This document shows, in pieces, positions 1-8,456 of a DNA stretch of 64,000 bases. A program made the position numbers and the translations under genes. Positions within the stretch are counted from its first letter, which is position 1, and every line of letters begins with the position of its first letter. Origin of the DNA: Catellatospora coxensis (GTDB taxonomy: Bacteria; Actinomycetota; Actinomycetes; Mycobacteriales; Micromonosporaceae). The notes beneath the pieces were generated by a model that saw only the letters and a program-made list of their open reading frames with translations, did no database searches and had not been told where the DNA came from. The stretch covers positions 124,001-188,000 of the forward strand of contig NZ_BONI01000005.1 in assembly GCF_016862635.1 (NCBI RefSeq), written 5' to 3'.

Positions 1-1170
1 GGGGTCGGCGGGCAGCTCGCAGGGGGTGTTGCGCAGCCAGTCGCGCAGCTGCGGGTAGCGGGCGACGCACTCGTGCCGCGACACCGTGATGCCGTCGCCG
101 CCGTACCGCTTGATGAGGTCGTTCATGGCGGGCGAGGTGACCGGCTGGTGCGTGTAGAAGGTCGGGTCGAGCACCTCGCCGAGGTCGTCGGCCACGGCCG
201 GGAAGTGCGGGTCGGCGTCCTGCGCCCACAGGCCCGTCGCGGCGTCCCTGCGGTATGCGGGCAGCCCGTCCCGCGAGAACGAGCCGGTGCGCAGGTTGAG
301 CACCATGTCCGGGGTGCCCAGGTGCTGCACCAGCAGGAAGCCGGGCCGCGGCGAGCCGTCGGCGCGGCCGGAGTCCTCCAGCACGTCCCGGCCGAGGTTG
401 TAGCCGAGCAGGCCGAACGCGCTGGACACGGCGTGGGCGTGCCAGCGCGGGGCGGCGGCGATCGCCGGGGCCGCGTCCAGCTCGAACGCGGCGCGGGCCG
501 CGTCGGCGACGAGGTAGTTCGGCAGGGCCAGGGAGAACCACAGCGTGGTGCCGTGCCTGTCGTACGCCTGCTGCGCGTACGCGTCGACGAAGGCGCGGCC
601 GAGCGCCTTGACCCCCTCGGGCTCAGCGCCCCCGAAGCGCAGCAGCGGGTTCGCGGCCCGCAGCGCGGGGTCGGCCGACAGCGCGTCGCGGCGGAACTTG
701 TGCCGGGTCGACGCGGGCGCGAGCACGACGACGCGCAGCTGCTCGGGGGTGACCAGCTTCGCGGCGATGGCGCGGCTGACCGCGTCGCGCAACGCGATGC
801 CCTTGTTCGCCGAGGTGGGGGTGAAGATGCAGATCGGCTCGCCGGTGCGCCGGATGTGCTCCACGGCGCGGGCGACGATGAGCATGGACGGGAACGTCTT
901 GGTGGTGTGCGTGCCGGGATTGCCGGTCAGGTCCATGAACTGCACGCCGTGGCCGCCGTGCGCGCCCAGCTCCCGCCAGGTGGCGTTGGCGGCGGCGAAG
1001 AACTGCCGCACGTCGTCGGACAGGTCCGGCAGGTCGAACCCGGGCGCGAAGCCCGCCGTGCCCGCCGGACCGCCGGGGCCGGCGGCCAGCCGGGCGACGG
1101 CGGCCGTGATGACCTGGTAGTAGTCGACGATGAGGTTGCGGGTCACCGGGGCGGTCGCTGTCGTGAGCAC
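1..1170 (-). CDS. Fold-type-II PLP enzyme-like protein (possibly DUF6002), 3' end cut off by window
   Basis: My own reading of the minus strand gives an open frame from a GTG at 1168-1170 to the window edge, about 390 codons with no stop. The start has an AGGAG ribosome site seven bases upstream. Residues near 80-95 (LTGNPGTHTTKTFPS) resemble the lysine loop of threonine and cysteine synthases. TPTSANKGIALRDAV resembles their phosphate-binding loop, and VVVLAPASTRHKF the following segment. I infer a PLP-dependent beta-elimination or replacement enzyme. It may be what databases call DUF6002, but I cannot confirm that. It is the last visible gene of the operon that starts with the P450 at 5539, 33 bases after the dehydrogenase gene. 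The C-terminus, and perhaps more operon genes, lie beyond position 1. Confidence 0.7.
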   Translation of the reverse strand, partial: MLTTATAPVTRNLIVDYYQVITAAVARLAAGPGGPAGTAGFAPGFDLPDLSDDVRQFFAAANATWRELGAHGGHGVQFMDLTGNPGTHTTKTFPSMLIVARAVEHIRRTGEPICIFTPTSANKGIALRDAVSRAIAAKLVTPEQLRVVVLAPASTRHKFRRDALSADPALRAANPLLRFGGAEPEGVKALGRAFVDAYAQQAYDRHGTTLWFSLALPNYLVADAARAAFELDAAPAIAAAPRWHAHAVSSAFGLLGYNLGRDVLEDSGRADGSPRPGFLLVQHLGTPDMVLNLRTGSFSRDGLPAYRRDAATGLWAQDADPHFPAVADDLGEVLDPTFYTHQPVTSPAMNDLIKRYGGDGITVSRHECVARYPQLRDWLRNTPCELPADP

Positions 1171-1203
1171 CCTTGCTCCTTTTGGGTCGGCGATGGGTTC
1201 GGT

Positions 1204-2295
1204 TCAGATGAGGGCCGGGCTGGGGCTCGTGGCCCGCAGCCGTCGGCGCAGTACGCGGAACAGGTCCTGCACCGCGTCGTAGTCGGTGGCGTCCCAGCCG
1301 TGCGCCAGCTCGGGCAGGTGGGGCTCCAGGGCGGCCACCGCGGCGGGCAGGTGCCGGACCCGGCCGCCGCCGAGTTCGATGCCGTCGCGGCGGCCGGCGC
1401 GCACGTTCCACTCGATCGCCTCCGCCGGGCTCAGGCCCGGCAGGTTCAGCGCGAGCCCGCCGCCGGTCAGCCGCACCGGGTAGCCGCCGGGCAGGCCGAG
1501 CGGTCCGGGCAGGCTGGTGTGCACCTCCGCGCCCGACAGCAGGTCGGTGAGCAGCCGTGCGCCGGCGTGCCCGGCGATCGCGTTGAGCTGCTGCCGGGGC
1601 AGTGCCCGGTCGGGCGCGAGCAGCGCCGTCACCCCGGGCACCGGCCGGCCGTCGCGCCAGGCGAGCACGTCGTCGCCCGGGTCGTCGGGGGCGTCCAGGT
1701 GCGCGTGGTGGCCGAGCACGGCGAGCCGACGCTGGTCGGGCAGCCCCAGCGCGGCCTGCAGGCAGGCCGCCAGCGTGGCGACGTTGCCGACGCCGCACAG
1801 CACCGGCAGCCCCATCGCGGCCAGCAGCGGGTTGACCGCGTCCGGGAAGCAGGCGTTGATCAGCGCGGTGTGCGGGCTGGCCGTGGTGATCGCGCGGGCC
1901 AGCCGCACCACGACGGTGGCCTGCAACGGCAGCGTCACCCCGAATCCGGCCTGCGCGACCAGCCGCGTCCACGGCGAGGGCCGCCCCACCTTCTCGTACG
2001 GCGACTGCGCGGACGCGCAGCACACCAGGTACGTCGGCTGGAGCCGGGCCAGGGTGGCGGCCTCGTCGCCGAGCCGCTCCCCGGTGAAGCTGATCGCCGT
2101 GCCCGCGACCGCGGCCCGGGCCCGGCAGTGGCGGGCGATGGCCGACACCGCGTCGGGGTTGCGGGCGAGCACGGTGACCTCGATCGGGGCCGCGTTCAGC
2201 GCGCCGTGCGGTGGTGCGAGCGCGGCCAGCGACTCGCAGATCGAGGTCGCCAGCGAGCCGCTGCCGACGATGGCGATGTGGTGCCGGTTCGACAT
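1204..2295 (-). CDS. Lactate/malate dehydrogenase-like NAD(P)-dependent reductase
   Basis: A 363-residue protein with an N-terminal Rossmann motif (HHIAIVGSGSLATSI) at residues 5-19. The middle recalls the LDH/MDH superfamily: a segment ending NACFPDAVNP sits where that family has its SNPVD loop. GVGNVATLAACLQAALGL then matches the helix before the active site, and VLGHHAH takes the place of the GEHGDS catalytic-histidine loop. Identity to classical LDH looks low, so the substrate is unlikely to be plain lactate or malate; an alpha-keto or opine-type substrate is possible. The ATG lies three bases after the panD stop, so the two genes are almost certainly co-translated. Confidence is high for the fold and low for the substrate. 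Confidence 0.75.
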   Translation of the reverse strand: MSNRHHIAIVGSGSLATSICESLAALAPPHGALNAAPIEVTVLARNPDAVSAIARHCRARAAVAGTAISFTGERLGDEAATLARLQPTYLVCCASAQSPYEKVGRPSPWTRLVAQAGFGVTLPLQATVVVRLARAITTASPHTALINACFPDAVNPLLAAMGLPVLCGVGNVATLAACLQAALGLPDQRRLAVLGHHAHLDAPDDPGDDVLAWRDGRPVPGVTALLAPDRALPRQQLNAIAGHAGARLLTDLLSGAEVHTSLPGPLGLPGGYPVRLTGGGLALNLPGLSPAEAIEWNVRAGRRDGIELGGGRVRHLPAAVAALEPHLPELAHGWDATDYDAVQDLFRVLRRRLRATSPSPALI

Positions 2296-2298
2296 GGC

Positions 2299-2670
2299 TC
2301 AGGCGGCGGGATCGCTGTGCACGGAGGAGATGCGGTTGGCCTCGTCGACGAAGACGACCTTCGGCTTGCTGTCGCGCGCCTCGTCGTCGGACATCATCGC
2401 GTACGCCGCGATGATGACCAGGTCGCCGGGGTGGACCAGGTGCGCGGCGGCGCCGTTGACGCAGACCACGCCGCTGCCCCGCTCGCCCTCGATGACGTAG
2501 GTCTCGAGCCTGGCCCCGTTGGTGACGTCCAGGACGTGGATCAGTTCACCGGGCAGCAGGTCGGCGGCGTCCATCAGATCGGGGTCGAGGGTGAGCGAGC
2601 CGACGTAGTGCAGCTCCGCCTGCGTGACCGTGGCCCGGTGGACTTTGGACTTGAGCATGGTGCGGTACAT
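2299..2670 (-). CDS. panD: Aspartate 1-decarboxylase (pyruvoyl-type)
   Basis: A 123-residue proenzyme that turns L-aspartate into beta-alanine and CO2. The N-terminus [18 protein letters not shown] is typical, and HYVGSLTLD carries the Gly-Ser bond that self-cleaves to make the pyruvoyl group. [16 protein letters not shown] and [10 protein letters not shown] complete the family signature. I start at the ATG at 2668-2670, which has GGAGG about 14 bases upstream; a longer frame to 2754 lacks conserved sequence. In primary metabolism panD usually sits with panC, but here it lies between an adenylating ligase and a dehydrogenase. I infer that this copy supplies beta-alanine to a specialised pathway rather than to coenzyme A synthesis. 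Confidence 0.92.
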   Translation of the reverse strand: MYRTMLKSKVHRATVTQAELHYVGSLTLDPDLMDAADLLPGELIHVLDVTNGARLETYVIEGERGSGVVCVNGAAAHLVHPGDLVIIAAYAMMSDDEARDSKPKVVFVDEANRISSVHSDPAA

Positions 2671-2805
2671 ATTCCGCGCAGCCTCCGATGACACGACATG
2701 TCCGAGTGGGGTTCGACAGCGAGGGCCCGGGGCCTTCGCGGAAGCCATTCTCACATGGAAATACGCGAGCGGATAGTTGCTGTCACAGATATGCCACAGC
2801 GCCCT

Positions 2806-4350
2806 CTATCGCGCCACCACACCCCGGTTTTCCAGGTATTTCTCGCGCAACAACCGCTTGTCGATCTTGCCGAGCGCGGTCAGTGGTAGGCGATCCACGA
2901 AGTCCACCGCCTGCGGCGCCCATAGTGAATTGAGGCGCTCCACACACCATTGCCGCAATTCGTCGATGTCGACCGAGACGTCCGGATGGAGTTGCACCAC
3001 CGCGTGCACCGCCTCGCCGAGCCGCTCGTCCGGCACCCCGATCACCGCGGCCGCGCTCACCGCCGGATGGGCGTTGAGCACGTCCTCGACCGAGCGGGAG
3101 TACACGTTGGACGACGTCAACCCGGTGACGATCATGTCCTTTGCCCGGTCCACGAGGTACAGGTACCCGTGCTCGTCCAGGTAGCCGACGTCGCCGGTGC
3201 ACAGCCAGCCGTCGACCAGCGTCTGCGCGGTCAGCTCGGGCTGCCCCCAGTAGCCGGACGTCATCAGCCGCGCCGACGCCCACACCTGCCCCACCTCGCC
3301 CGCGGCCGCGGGCCGGCCCGCGTCGTCGCGGATCTCCACCCGGGACGGCGGCAGCGGCCTGCCGCACGAGGCCAGCCGCTCGGGGAACGCCGGATCGTGC
3401 TGCGCCGCCGGGTACGCGGCGAGCAGCGTCGCCTCGCTCATCCCGTACGCGACGAGCACGACCGGGCCGAAGCGCTCCATCGCCTGCGCCAGCCGGGACG
3501 GGGCGATCGCGCTGCCCGCGCACGACAGCATGGCCAGGCTGCCGGTGTCGGTCGCGGCCAGGTCCGGATGGTCGAGCACCTGGCACAGCATCGGCGGCGG
3601 CAACGTCGCCACGGTGATCCGTTCCCGCTGCACGGTGGCCAGGAAGCGCCCGGCGTCGAAGCCGTCGTGCTGCACCAGCAGCCCTCCGCTGAACAGCGTG
3701 ATCAGCCCCGCGGCCTGCTGGCTGGAGTGCCAGAACCCGGCCACCGCGAGCTGCCGCAGCCGCGGCCCGCCCGCGTCGAGCTGCCGCTGCGCCGCGGCGA
3801 GCACGTTGGCGAAGAAGTCGTGCCGGTGGTGCACCAGCTTCGGTAGGCCCGTCGTGCCGCCGGTCTGGAACAGCGACTGCGGCTCGGTGTGACCGACCGG
3901 CGGCAGCGCGTCCGCCGCCGACCCGCACACGTCAGGGCCGACCCCACCCGCGCCGATACACAGCACGGGCAGGTGCGGAGCCTGGGCGGCCAGGGCGGCG
4001 CCGGGCTCGGCGTGGGTGCGGGCGTCGTAGACGAACCCGTCCACCTCGGCCAGCGCAAGATACCGGGCGCTGAGCGAGGGCGGGGCGTTCGGGGCGATCC
4101 AGACCGACCGGCAGCCGAGCAGGTGCAGCGCGAGTTGCGCGTACACGGCCTCGGGCTGGTTGCCCGCGAGCACCGCGATCGCCGAACCCGGCCGCACGCC
4201 GTGCCCCAGCAGCGCCTGCGCCATGCCGAGCACGGCGGCGCGCAGCTGCGGGTACGTGATCCGCCGGTCGCCGTGCACGATCGCCTCGGCCTCGCCGTGC
4301 CCGGCGAACAGCTCCAGCCCGCGCCGGACGTAGTTGCCCTCAGCCGCCAT
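2806..4350 (-). CDS. AMP-binding acyl-CoA/acyl ligase (ANL superfamily)
   Basis: A 514-residue adenylate-forming enzyme with all core motifs in order. The P-loop is FQTGGTTGLPKLVHH near residue 160 and the aromatic/A5 motif is VAYGMSEATLL. The GWLCTGDVGYLDEHGYLYL segment holds the ATP-ribose Asp, and a C-terminal PLTALGKIDKRLL carries the catalytic lysine. It should activate a carboxylic acid as acyl-AMP and pass it to CoA or a carrier protein. No carrier protein is visible nearby. The ATG at 4348-4350 lies inside the last codons of the P450 gene, an 11-base overlap that argues for coupled translation. There is a 135-base gap before panD. The acid substrate cannot be read from sequence. Confidence 0.88.
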   Translation of the reverse strand: MAAEGNYVRRGLELFAGHGEAEAIVHGDRRITYPQLRAAVLGMAQALLGHGVRPGSAIAVLAGNQPEAVYAQLALHLLGCRSVWIAPNAPPSLSARYLALAEVDGFVYDARTHAEPGAALAAQAPHLPVLCIGAGGVGPDVCGSAADALPPVGHTEPQSLFQTGGTTGLPKLVHHRHDFFANVLAAAQRQLDAGGPRLRQLAVAGFWHSSQQAAGLITLFSGGLLVQHDGFDAGRFLATVQRERITVATLPPPMLCQVLDHPDLAATDTGSLAMLSCAGSAIAPSRLAQAMERFGPVVLVAYGMSEATLLAAYPAAQHDPAFPERLASCGRPLPPSRVEIRDDAGRPAAAGEVGQVWASARLMTSGYWGQPELTAQTLVDGWLCTGDVGYLDEHGYLYLVDRAKDMIVTGLTSSNVYSRSVEDVLNAHPAVSAAAVIGVPDERLGEAVHAVVQLHPDVSVDIDELRQWCVERLNSLWAPQAVDFVDRLPLTALGKIDKRLLREKYLENRGVVAR

Positions 4351-5539
4351 GGCACGCGACGGTGAGCGTGTCGTGCCCACGCAGGATCAGCGGCTTGGCC
4401 ACGTTGCCCGGCTGCTGCGCCAGCGCCAGCTTCGGGAACCGCTCGAACAGCGCCGGGAACGCGACCTGCCCCTCCAGGCGGCTCAGCGCCGCGCCGAGGC
4501 AGTAGTGCGGGCCGAAGCCGAAGCTCAGCGACCCCGGATCGGGCCGGGCCGGGTCGAACGCGTCCGGGTCGGTGAACCGCGCCGGGTCCCGGTTCGCCGC
4601 CCCGATCATGACCAGCACCGCCTGGCCGGCCGGGCAGGGCACGCCCTCGATCTCGGCGTCCTCCGGCGCGTACCGCACCAGGATCTGCACCGGCGGCTCG
4701 AAGCGCAGCATCTCGTCGACGTACGAGCCGACGTTGTGCGCGTTCAGCTCCGCGCGCAGCTGCGGGCGCTCCAGCAGCATGGTCAGGCCGTTGCCGAGCA
4801 GGTGGGTCGTCGTCACGAACCCGGCGTTGAACGTCGTGATCAGGTTCGCGACCAGCGCGTCGTCACTCAGGTCCGTGGCGGCCAGCAGGCTGACCAGGTC
4901 GTCGCGCGGCTCGCTGCGGCGCTTGCCCACCAGGTCGGTGAAGTACGCCGACAGCTCCCGGGCCGCGGTGTCGGCGCGGACCATGTTGCGCCAGTTCGCG
5001 CCGTCGAGTTCGAGGATCGCCCCGATCGCCAGCACCCGCGGCCGGAACCAGGCCAGGTCCTCCTGCGGCACGCCCAGCAGCTCGGCCATCACGCTGCTGG
5101 GCAGCAGGTAGGCGAACTCGCCCATGAACTCGACCGGGCCGTCGGCGGCCAGCTGCGCCAGCCGGTCGAGCAGGCGCTCGGTCAGGCCGGTGACCGCGTG
5201 CTCCAGCGCGGACACCCGCCGCGCGGTGAACGCCCGGCCGATGATCTGCCGTACGCCGTCGTGGGCGGGGCCGTCGGTGAAGAACATCGAGTCGCGCAGC
5301 ACCCGCAGCGCGGGATGCCGCCGCCACTGCGGGGTGTGCAGGTCCAGGTAGGCCGCGTCGAGCTGGCGGAACCGCGGGTCCTTGAGCACCTGGGCAACCG
5401 CGTCGAAGCCGTGCACCGCCACGGCGAAGCCCTGCGCGCCGCCGTCCACGGGCACGGCGACGCCTTCGTGGTGCAGGCGCGCGTAGAGGGCCGGCGGATC
5501 CACACGTCCCTCTTCGGAGAGCAGTGCATTGAGATCCAT
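4340..5539 (-). CDS. Cytochrome P450
   Basis: A soluble bacterial P450 of 399 residues, the usual length. Visible motifs are the I-helix oxygen-binding segment (AGFVTTTHLLGNG), the K-helix ExxR as EMLR, and the heme loop FGFGPHYCLGAALSRLE with its cysteine ligand. It will hydroxylate or otherwise oxidise a small molecule using a ferredoxin partner; none is encoded nearby. I chose the ATG at 5537-5539, with an AGGA site about eight bases upstream, over an in-frame GTG two codons earlier. It is the first gene of the five-gene operon running left to position 1, and its stop overlaps the ligase start. Confidence 0.92.
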   Translation of the reverse strand: MDLNALLSEEGRVDPPALYARLHHEGVAVPVDGGAQGFAVAVHGFDAVAQVLKDPRFRQLDAAYLDLHTPQWRRHPALRVLRDSMFFTDGPAHDGVRQIIGRAFTARRVSALEHAVTGLTERLLDRLAQLAADGPVEFMGEFAYLLPSSVMAELLGVPQEDLAWFRPRVLAIGAILELDGANWRNMVRADTAARELSAYFTDLVGKRRSEPRDDLVSLLAATDLSDDALVANLITTFNAGFVTTTHLLGNGLTMLLERPQLRAELNAHNVGSYVDEMLRFEPPVQILVRYAPEDAEIEGVPCPAGQAVLVMIGAANRDPARFTDPDAFDPARPDPGSLSFGFGPHYCLGAALSRLEGQVAFPALFERFPKLALAQQPGNVAKPLILRGHDTLTVACHGG

Positions 5540-5675
5540 GAGCACGTTCCTACCACACCACGGAACCCGCCGGTATGCCGTCGTGCCTGCCCCGCAACGG
5601 ATCCACGGCCCTGGCATGCGCCCGCGCGAACCGCTGCCGGGAACCGGACAGCGGCACCGGTTCACCGCCGCGGGG

Positions 5676-6770
5676 TCACCAGCGGGAGTTGAACCGTACG
5701 TCGTGGCGGGTGGCGTCGGGCGCGGCGAACGCGAGCAGCCGCTCGCCCTCCTCGGTCAGCTCCTGCACGTCCTTCGTCGGGATCTGGAACAGGGGCCGCA
5801 CGACCAGCGTCGCCGCCCCCTTCTTCCTGGTGATCGACCAGATCGCCTGGACGAACCCGTCGACCAGCACCGTGCCGGGCACGACCCCGGGCACCGCGAA
5901 CACGTCACGCCGGTCCCGGTCGTCCATGATCCGGAAGGTGTCGTCGTACGCGTGCAGCATCGCGTCGAAGTCGGCGAGGTAGCGGGCGGGCGCGGGGGTG
6001 TCCGGGTCCGGCAGCGGGGCGCCGGGCAGGTCGAGCAGCTCGGCCCCGTCCTCGTCCCGGTAGGCCACCAGCCGGTCGCCGAGCCGGTCGGCTACCTCGC
6101 CCAGCCCGCCGAGCCCCGACCAGGCCTGCACGTCGCGCACCGTCGCCGGCCCGAACGCGGCCAGATACCGCAGCACGAGGTCGTCCACGGTGGCCGCCGG
6201 CCCGTCTGCGGCACCGAGCCAGTGCTCGACGGTGGTGTACGCAGGCTGCCCGACCGCGCCCCACAGCCCGTGCGGCGGCACCGGCACCAGCGGCAGCCCG
6301 GCCCGCGCCGCCGCCCCGAGCGCGGCCGGATCGGCGTCGGGCCAGCGCCCGGCGAGTTCCGCGCCCAGTTCCTTCACGGTGTACGGCCGCTGCTCGGCCA
6401 GCGTCCGCGCCGCCGCGACGATCTCGGCGAGGTCCGCCCCGCGCAGCCGCTCCCGGATCGCGCCGGGCAGGTGCCGTTCCTGCACGCCCTGCAACAGCGG
6501 CCGCAGGGCGCGGGCGTCGCGGGCGCTGACCAGGTGCGGCGTGGCCTGCATCAGGCCCAGCCGCACGGCCGCCCGGGAGGTCAGCAGATCCGACAGGTCG
6601 TCGACGCGGAACTCCCGCAGCCGCGTCCACAGCCCGAGGTAGGGCGGGTTCGGCGCCTGGGCGGGCAGACCGGCCAGGTGCTCGATCGCCGCCAGCGGGG
6701 TGAGCGGCGAGCGCTCCAGCAGCAGCTGCCGCGCGAGCAGGGCACGGTTGAGATCGCGGCGGGTCAGCAT
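5676..6770 (-). CDS. Winged-helix DNA-binding protein (HTH_42, AlkZ/YcaQ-like)
   Basis: A 364-residue protein starting MLTRRDLNRALLARQ, with the early motif LAGLPAQAPNPPYLGLWTR. That motif is typical of the HTH_42 winged-helix family, which includes the DNA glycosylases AlkZ and YcaQ that unhook crosslinked or alkylated bases. Many actinobacterial members have no proven activity. The C-terminal half holds the conserved GTVLVDGFVQAIWSI segment. The gene ends 136 bases upstream of the P450 on the same strand, so it could read into that operon, but the gap is long enough for a separate promoter. In producers, AlkZ relatives sometimes give self-resistance to DNA-damaging products. Whether that applies here is speculation. 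Confidence 0.8.
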   Translation of the reverse strand: MLTRRDLNRALLARQLLLERSPLTPLAAIEHLAGLPAQAPNPPYLGLWTRLREFRVDDLSDLLTSRAAVRLGLMQATPHLVSARDARALRPLLQGVQERHLPGAIRERLRGADLAEIVAAARTLAEQRPYTVKELGAELAGRWPDADPAALGAAARAGLPLVPVPPHGLWGAVGQPAYTTVEHWLGAADGPAATVDDLVLRYLAAFGPATVRDVQAWSGLGGLGEVADRLGDRLVAYRDEDGAELLDLPGAPLPDPDTPAPARYLADFDAMLHAYDDTFRIMDDRDRRDVFAVPGVVPGTVLVDGFVQAIWSITRKKGAATLVVRPLFQIPTKDVQELTEEGERLLAFAAPDATRHDVRFNSRW

Positions 6771-6875
6771 GGGTGGATCATTTCACGCCGTCCCGCCCCG
6801 ACCCGCATGAGCAGGCGCACGGCACCGGTTCACCCGGCTCCCGGGGCACGCCCCGCACCTGCCGCGCTTTCCATC

Positions 6876-6934
6876 GACGTTGGCCTATCACATCGAATCC
6901 GGCGCACGTTTTTTCGATGACATAGGCCAACGTC
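6876..6934. repeat. 22-bp inverted repeat between divergent genes
   Basis: Arms at 6876-6897 and 6913-6934 match at 20 of 22 positions around a 15-base loop. The core of the left arm is ACGTTGGCCTAT. It is the only structured element in the 388-base gap 6771-7158 between the winged-helix gene (leftward) and the secreted-protein gene (rightward). No gene ends here, so it is not an obvious terminator. It could be a transcript hairpin, a dimer operator, or a relic of a lost gene or small mobile element. I see no gene in the rest of the gap. Confidence 0.75.
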
Positions 6935-7158
6935 CATCAAACCTGGCGCGCGCGGTCGGCCCGCGTCGCCCAGTGCCGCTCGCCACTGCCCTGAACCGAG
7001 ATCCGCACCCACCCGTACGAACGGTCGAGGAAGGTGCTTCAGGAAAGCGGCATCCACGCCCGATGCGCCGTACCGGCGCGATCCAGACGGACGGCAATGA
7101 CGCCCATGACCTCAAGCCTCGGCCTCTGCACATCGGAAACACGACCGAAGGGACCTCG

Positions 7159-7533
7159 ATGCGAAAGACATCGCGGGTGATGGCGCGTCTGGCTGTCGCC
7201 ACCGTCGCCGCCGCCTCCGTGCTGGCGTCAGCGGCTCCGGCTCCGGCTCAGGCCGCGGCCTCAAGTCTCACCTGGAAGAGTGACGAGGTTTCCGTCGACG
7301 ACAATCCCGGAACCGGGTCCAGCTGGGGCTGGGTCTGGAACGGAAGCAACGACGGGTGGGACGCAGGACTGCACGTCAAGTTCACCGACGGCTCGTACGC
7401 AGACGTCACCGCAACGACGCTCTACGGGTCCGACTCTGCCGCCTGGTGGCAGAACAGGAAAGTCGAGTGGTACCAGGCATGCAAGTTCAGTGACAACGTG
7501 CGGTACCACTGCTCCATGGTCAAATACGCGTGA
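7159..7533 (+). CDS. Small secreted protein, unknown function
   Basis: A 124-residue protein with a classic signal peptide: basic MRKTSRVMAR, a hydrophobic AVATVAAASVLAS stretch, and a likely cleavage site after the AQAAA region near residue 35. The mature part is rich in Trp, Gly, Asp and Ser (SSWGWVWNGSNDGWDAG) and holds two cysteines (QACKF, YHCSM) near the C-terminus that could form a disulfide. I do not recognise a family. The start is an ATG preceded by GAAGGGACC. A strong hairpin follows at 7538-7579, so it is a single-gene transcript. An exported structural, lectin-like or inhibitor peptide is possible but unproven. Confidence 0.75.
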   Translation: MRKTSRVMARLAVATVAAASVLASAAPAPAQAAASSLTWKSDEVSVDDNPGTGSSWGWVWNGSNDGWDAGLHVKFTDGSYADVTATTLYGSDSAAWWQNRKVEWYQACKFSDNVRYHCSMVKYA

Positions 7534-7537
7534 CCGG

Positions 7538-7579
7538 CCAGGTTTGCCGATGGCTTTGTCCCGCCATCGGCAAACCTGG
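7538..7579 (+). terminator. Rho-independent-type terminator after the secreted-protein gene
   Basis: A perfect 17-bp stem with arms 7538-7554 and 7563-7579 and an 8-base loop, starting four bases after the stop codon. A short T run follows. It also lies before the end of the convergent PIG-L gene, so it may stop both transcripts. Confidence 0.85.
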
Positions 7580-7616
7580 TTTGAGCTACGTTCCTGCTGG
7601 TGGAGTCCAGCGCGGT

Positions 7617-8402
7617 TCAGCACTGGTGGTCCCATGCGGCGTAGCCGGGCAGGCGGCCCGCCGCCGGTCGCCACGACGCCCAGACGCGGTCGGACACCGG
7701 CCCGGCGTCGACGAAGCCCTCGGTCGCGCACCAGTCCCGCATGGTCTGCTCGCCGAGCAGTGTGACCAGGCCGGAGGTCTGGGTGGCCTGTGCCCGCAGC
7801 GCGACCAGCTTGCGGTCGGCGAGCGCGTCGCCGAAGGGCACGGTCAGGCTCAGCGCGGCGGCGGGCACCGCGTGCGGCAGCCCGTCGGCGAGGAAGACGT
7901 CGATCCGGTCGTACACGTCCTGCCAGCGGGCAAGGAACTCATACGTGAGGACCGGGTGCAGCAGCCGGGCGTTCGGGGCGGCCCGCTTCCGGGCGGCCGT
8001 GGCCCAGCGGGACACCGCCTGGTGGTCGGCGTGCCCGGTGAAGCCGTCGGGCCCGAACGTGACGATGGTGTCGGGCCGCACCTGATCCACGATCGCGGCG
8101 AGCCGGTCCACGACGGCCTCCCCCTGCTCGGCGCAGCCGCCGTCGGGCAGGCCGAGCACGTGGTGCTCGGTCACGCCGAGCACGGCCAGCGAGGCGCGCA
8201 GCTCGTGGGCGCGTACCGCGGCCAGGCGCGCGGGCGGCCAGCGCACCGGGTCGCCGGTGCCGTGCTCGCCGAGCGTCGCGGTCACGCAGACCACCCGCTG
8301 CCCGGCGTCGCGGGCCGTGGCCATGAGCCCGGCGGACAGGTATACCTCGTCGTCGGGATGTGCCCAGATCCCGAGGATGGTGCCGAGCGCGGACACGGAC
8401 AT
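7617..8402 (-). CDS. PIG-L/LmbE family deacetylase
   Basis: A 261-residue zinc hydrolase. The metal-binding AHPDDE motif is at residues 14-19 (ILGIWAHPDDEVYLSAG), and TGHADHQAVSRW supplies the third histidine region. Relatives remove N-acetyl groups from GlcNAc-type sugars (mycothiol MshB, glycopeptide deacetylases). The start ATG has GAGGAG seven bases upstream. The methyltransferase gene lies just upstream on the same strand, but a strong hairpin at 8422-8448 separates them, so this gene may depend on read-through or its own weak promoter. The substrate is unknown; together with the methyltransferase and the SARP regulator it could belong to a small tailoring locus. Confidence 0.88.
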   Translation of the reverse strand: MSVSALGTILGIWAHPDDEVYLSAGLMATARDAGQRVVCVTATLGEHGTGDPVRWPPARLAAVRAHELRASLAVLGVTEHHVLGLPDGGCAEQGEAVVDRLAAIVDQVRPDTIVTFGPDGFTGHADHQAVSRWATAARKRAAPNARLLHPVLTYEFLARWQDVYDRIDVFLADGLPHAVPAAALSLTVPFGDALADRKLVALRAQATQTSGLVTLLGEQTMRDWCATEGFVDAGPVSDRVWASWRPAAGRLPGYAAWDHQC

Positions 8403-8421
8403 GACGGCTCCTCATGGGAAA

Positions 8422-8448
8422 CGGGCCCGGTCACGTGGACCGGGCCCG
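8422..8448 (-). terminator. Hairpin between methyltransferase and PIG-L genes
   Basis: An 11-bp perfect stem (8422-8432 with 8438-8448) with loop ACGTG, nine bases beyond the methyltransferase stop. There is no clear U tract, so partial attenuation is as likely as full termination. Confidence 0.7.
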
Positions 8449-8456
8449 GGTCGTGT

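Noticed and set aside
73-2691. An 872-codon rightward open frame over the left-edge operon
   Set aside because: It is the GC-driven mirror of four convincing minus-strand genes, is Arg/Gly/Val-rich, and has no domain.
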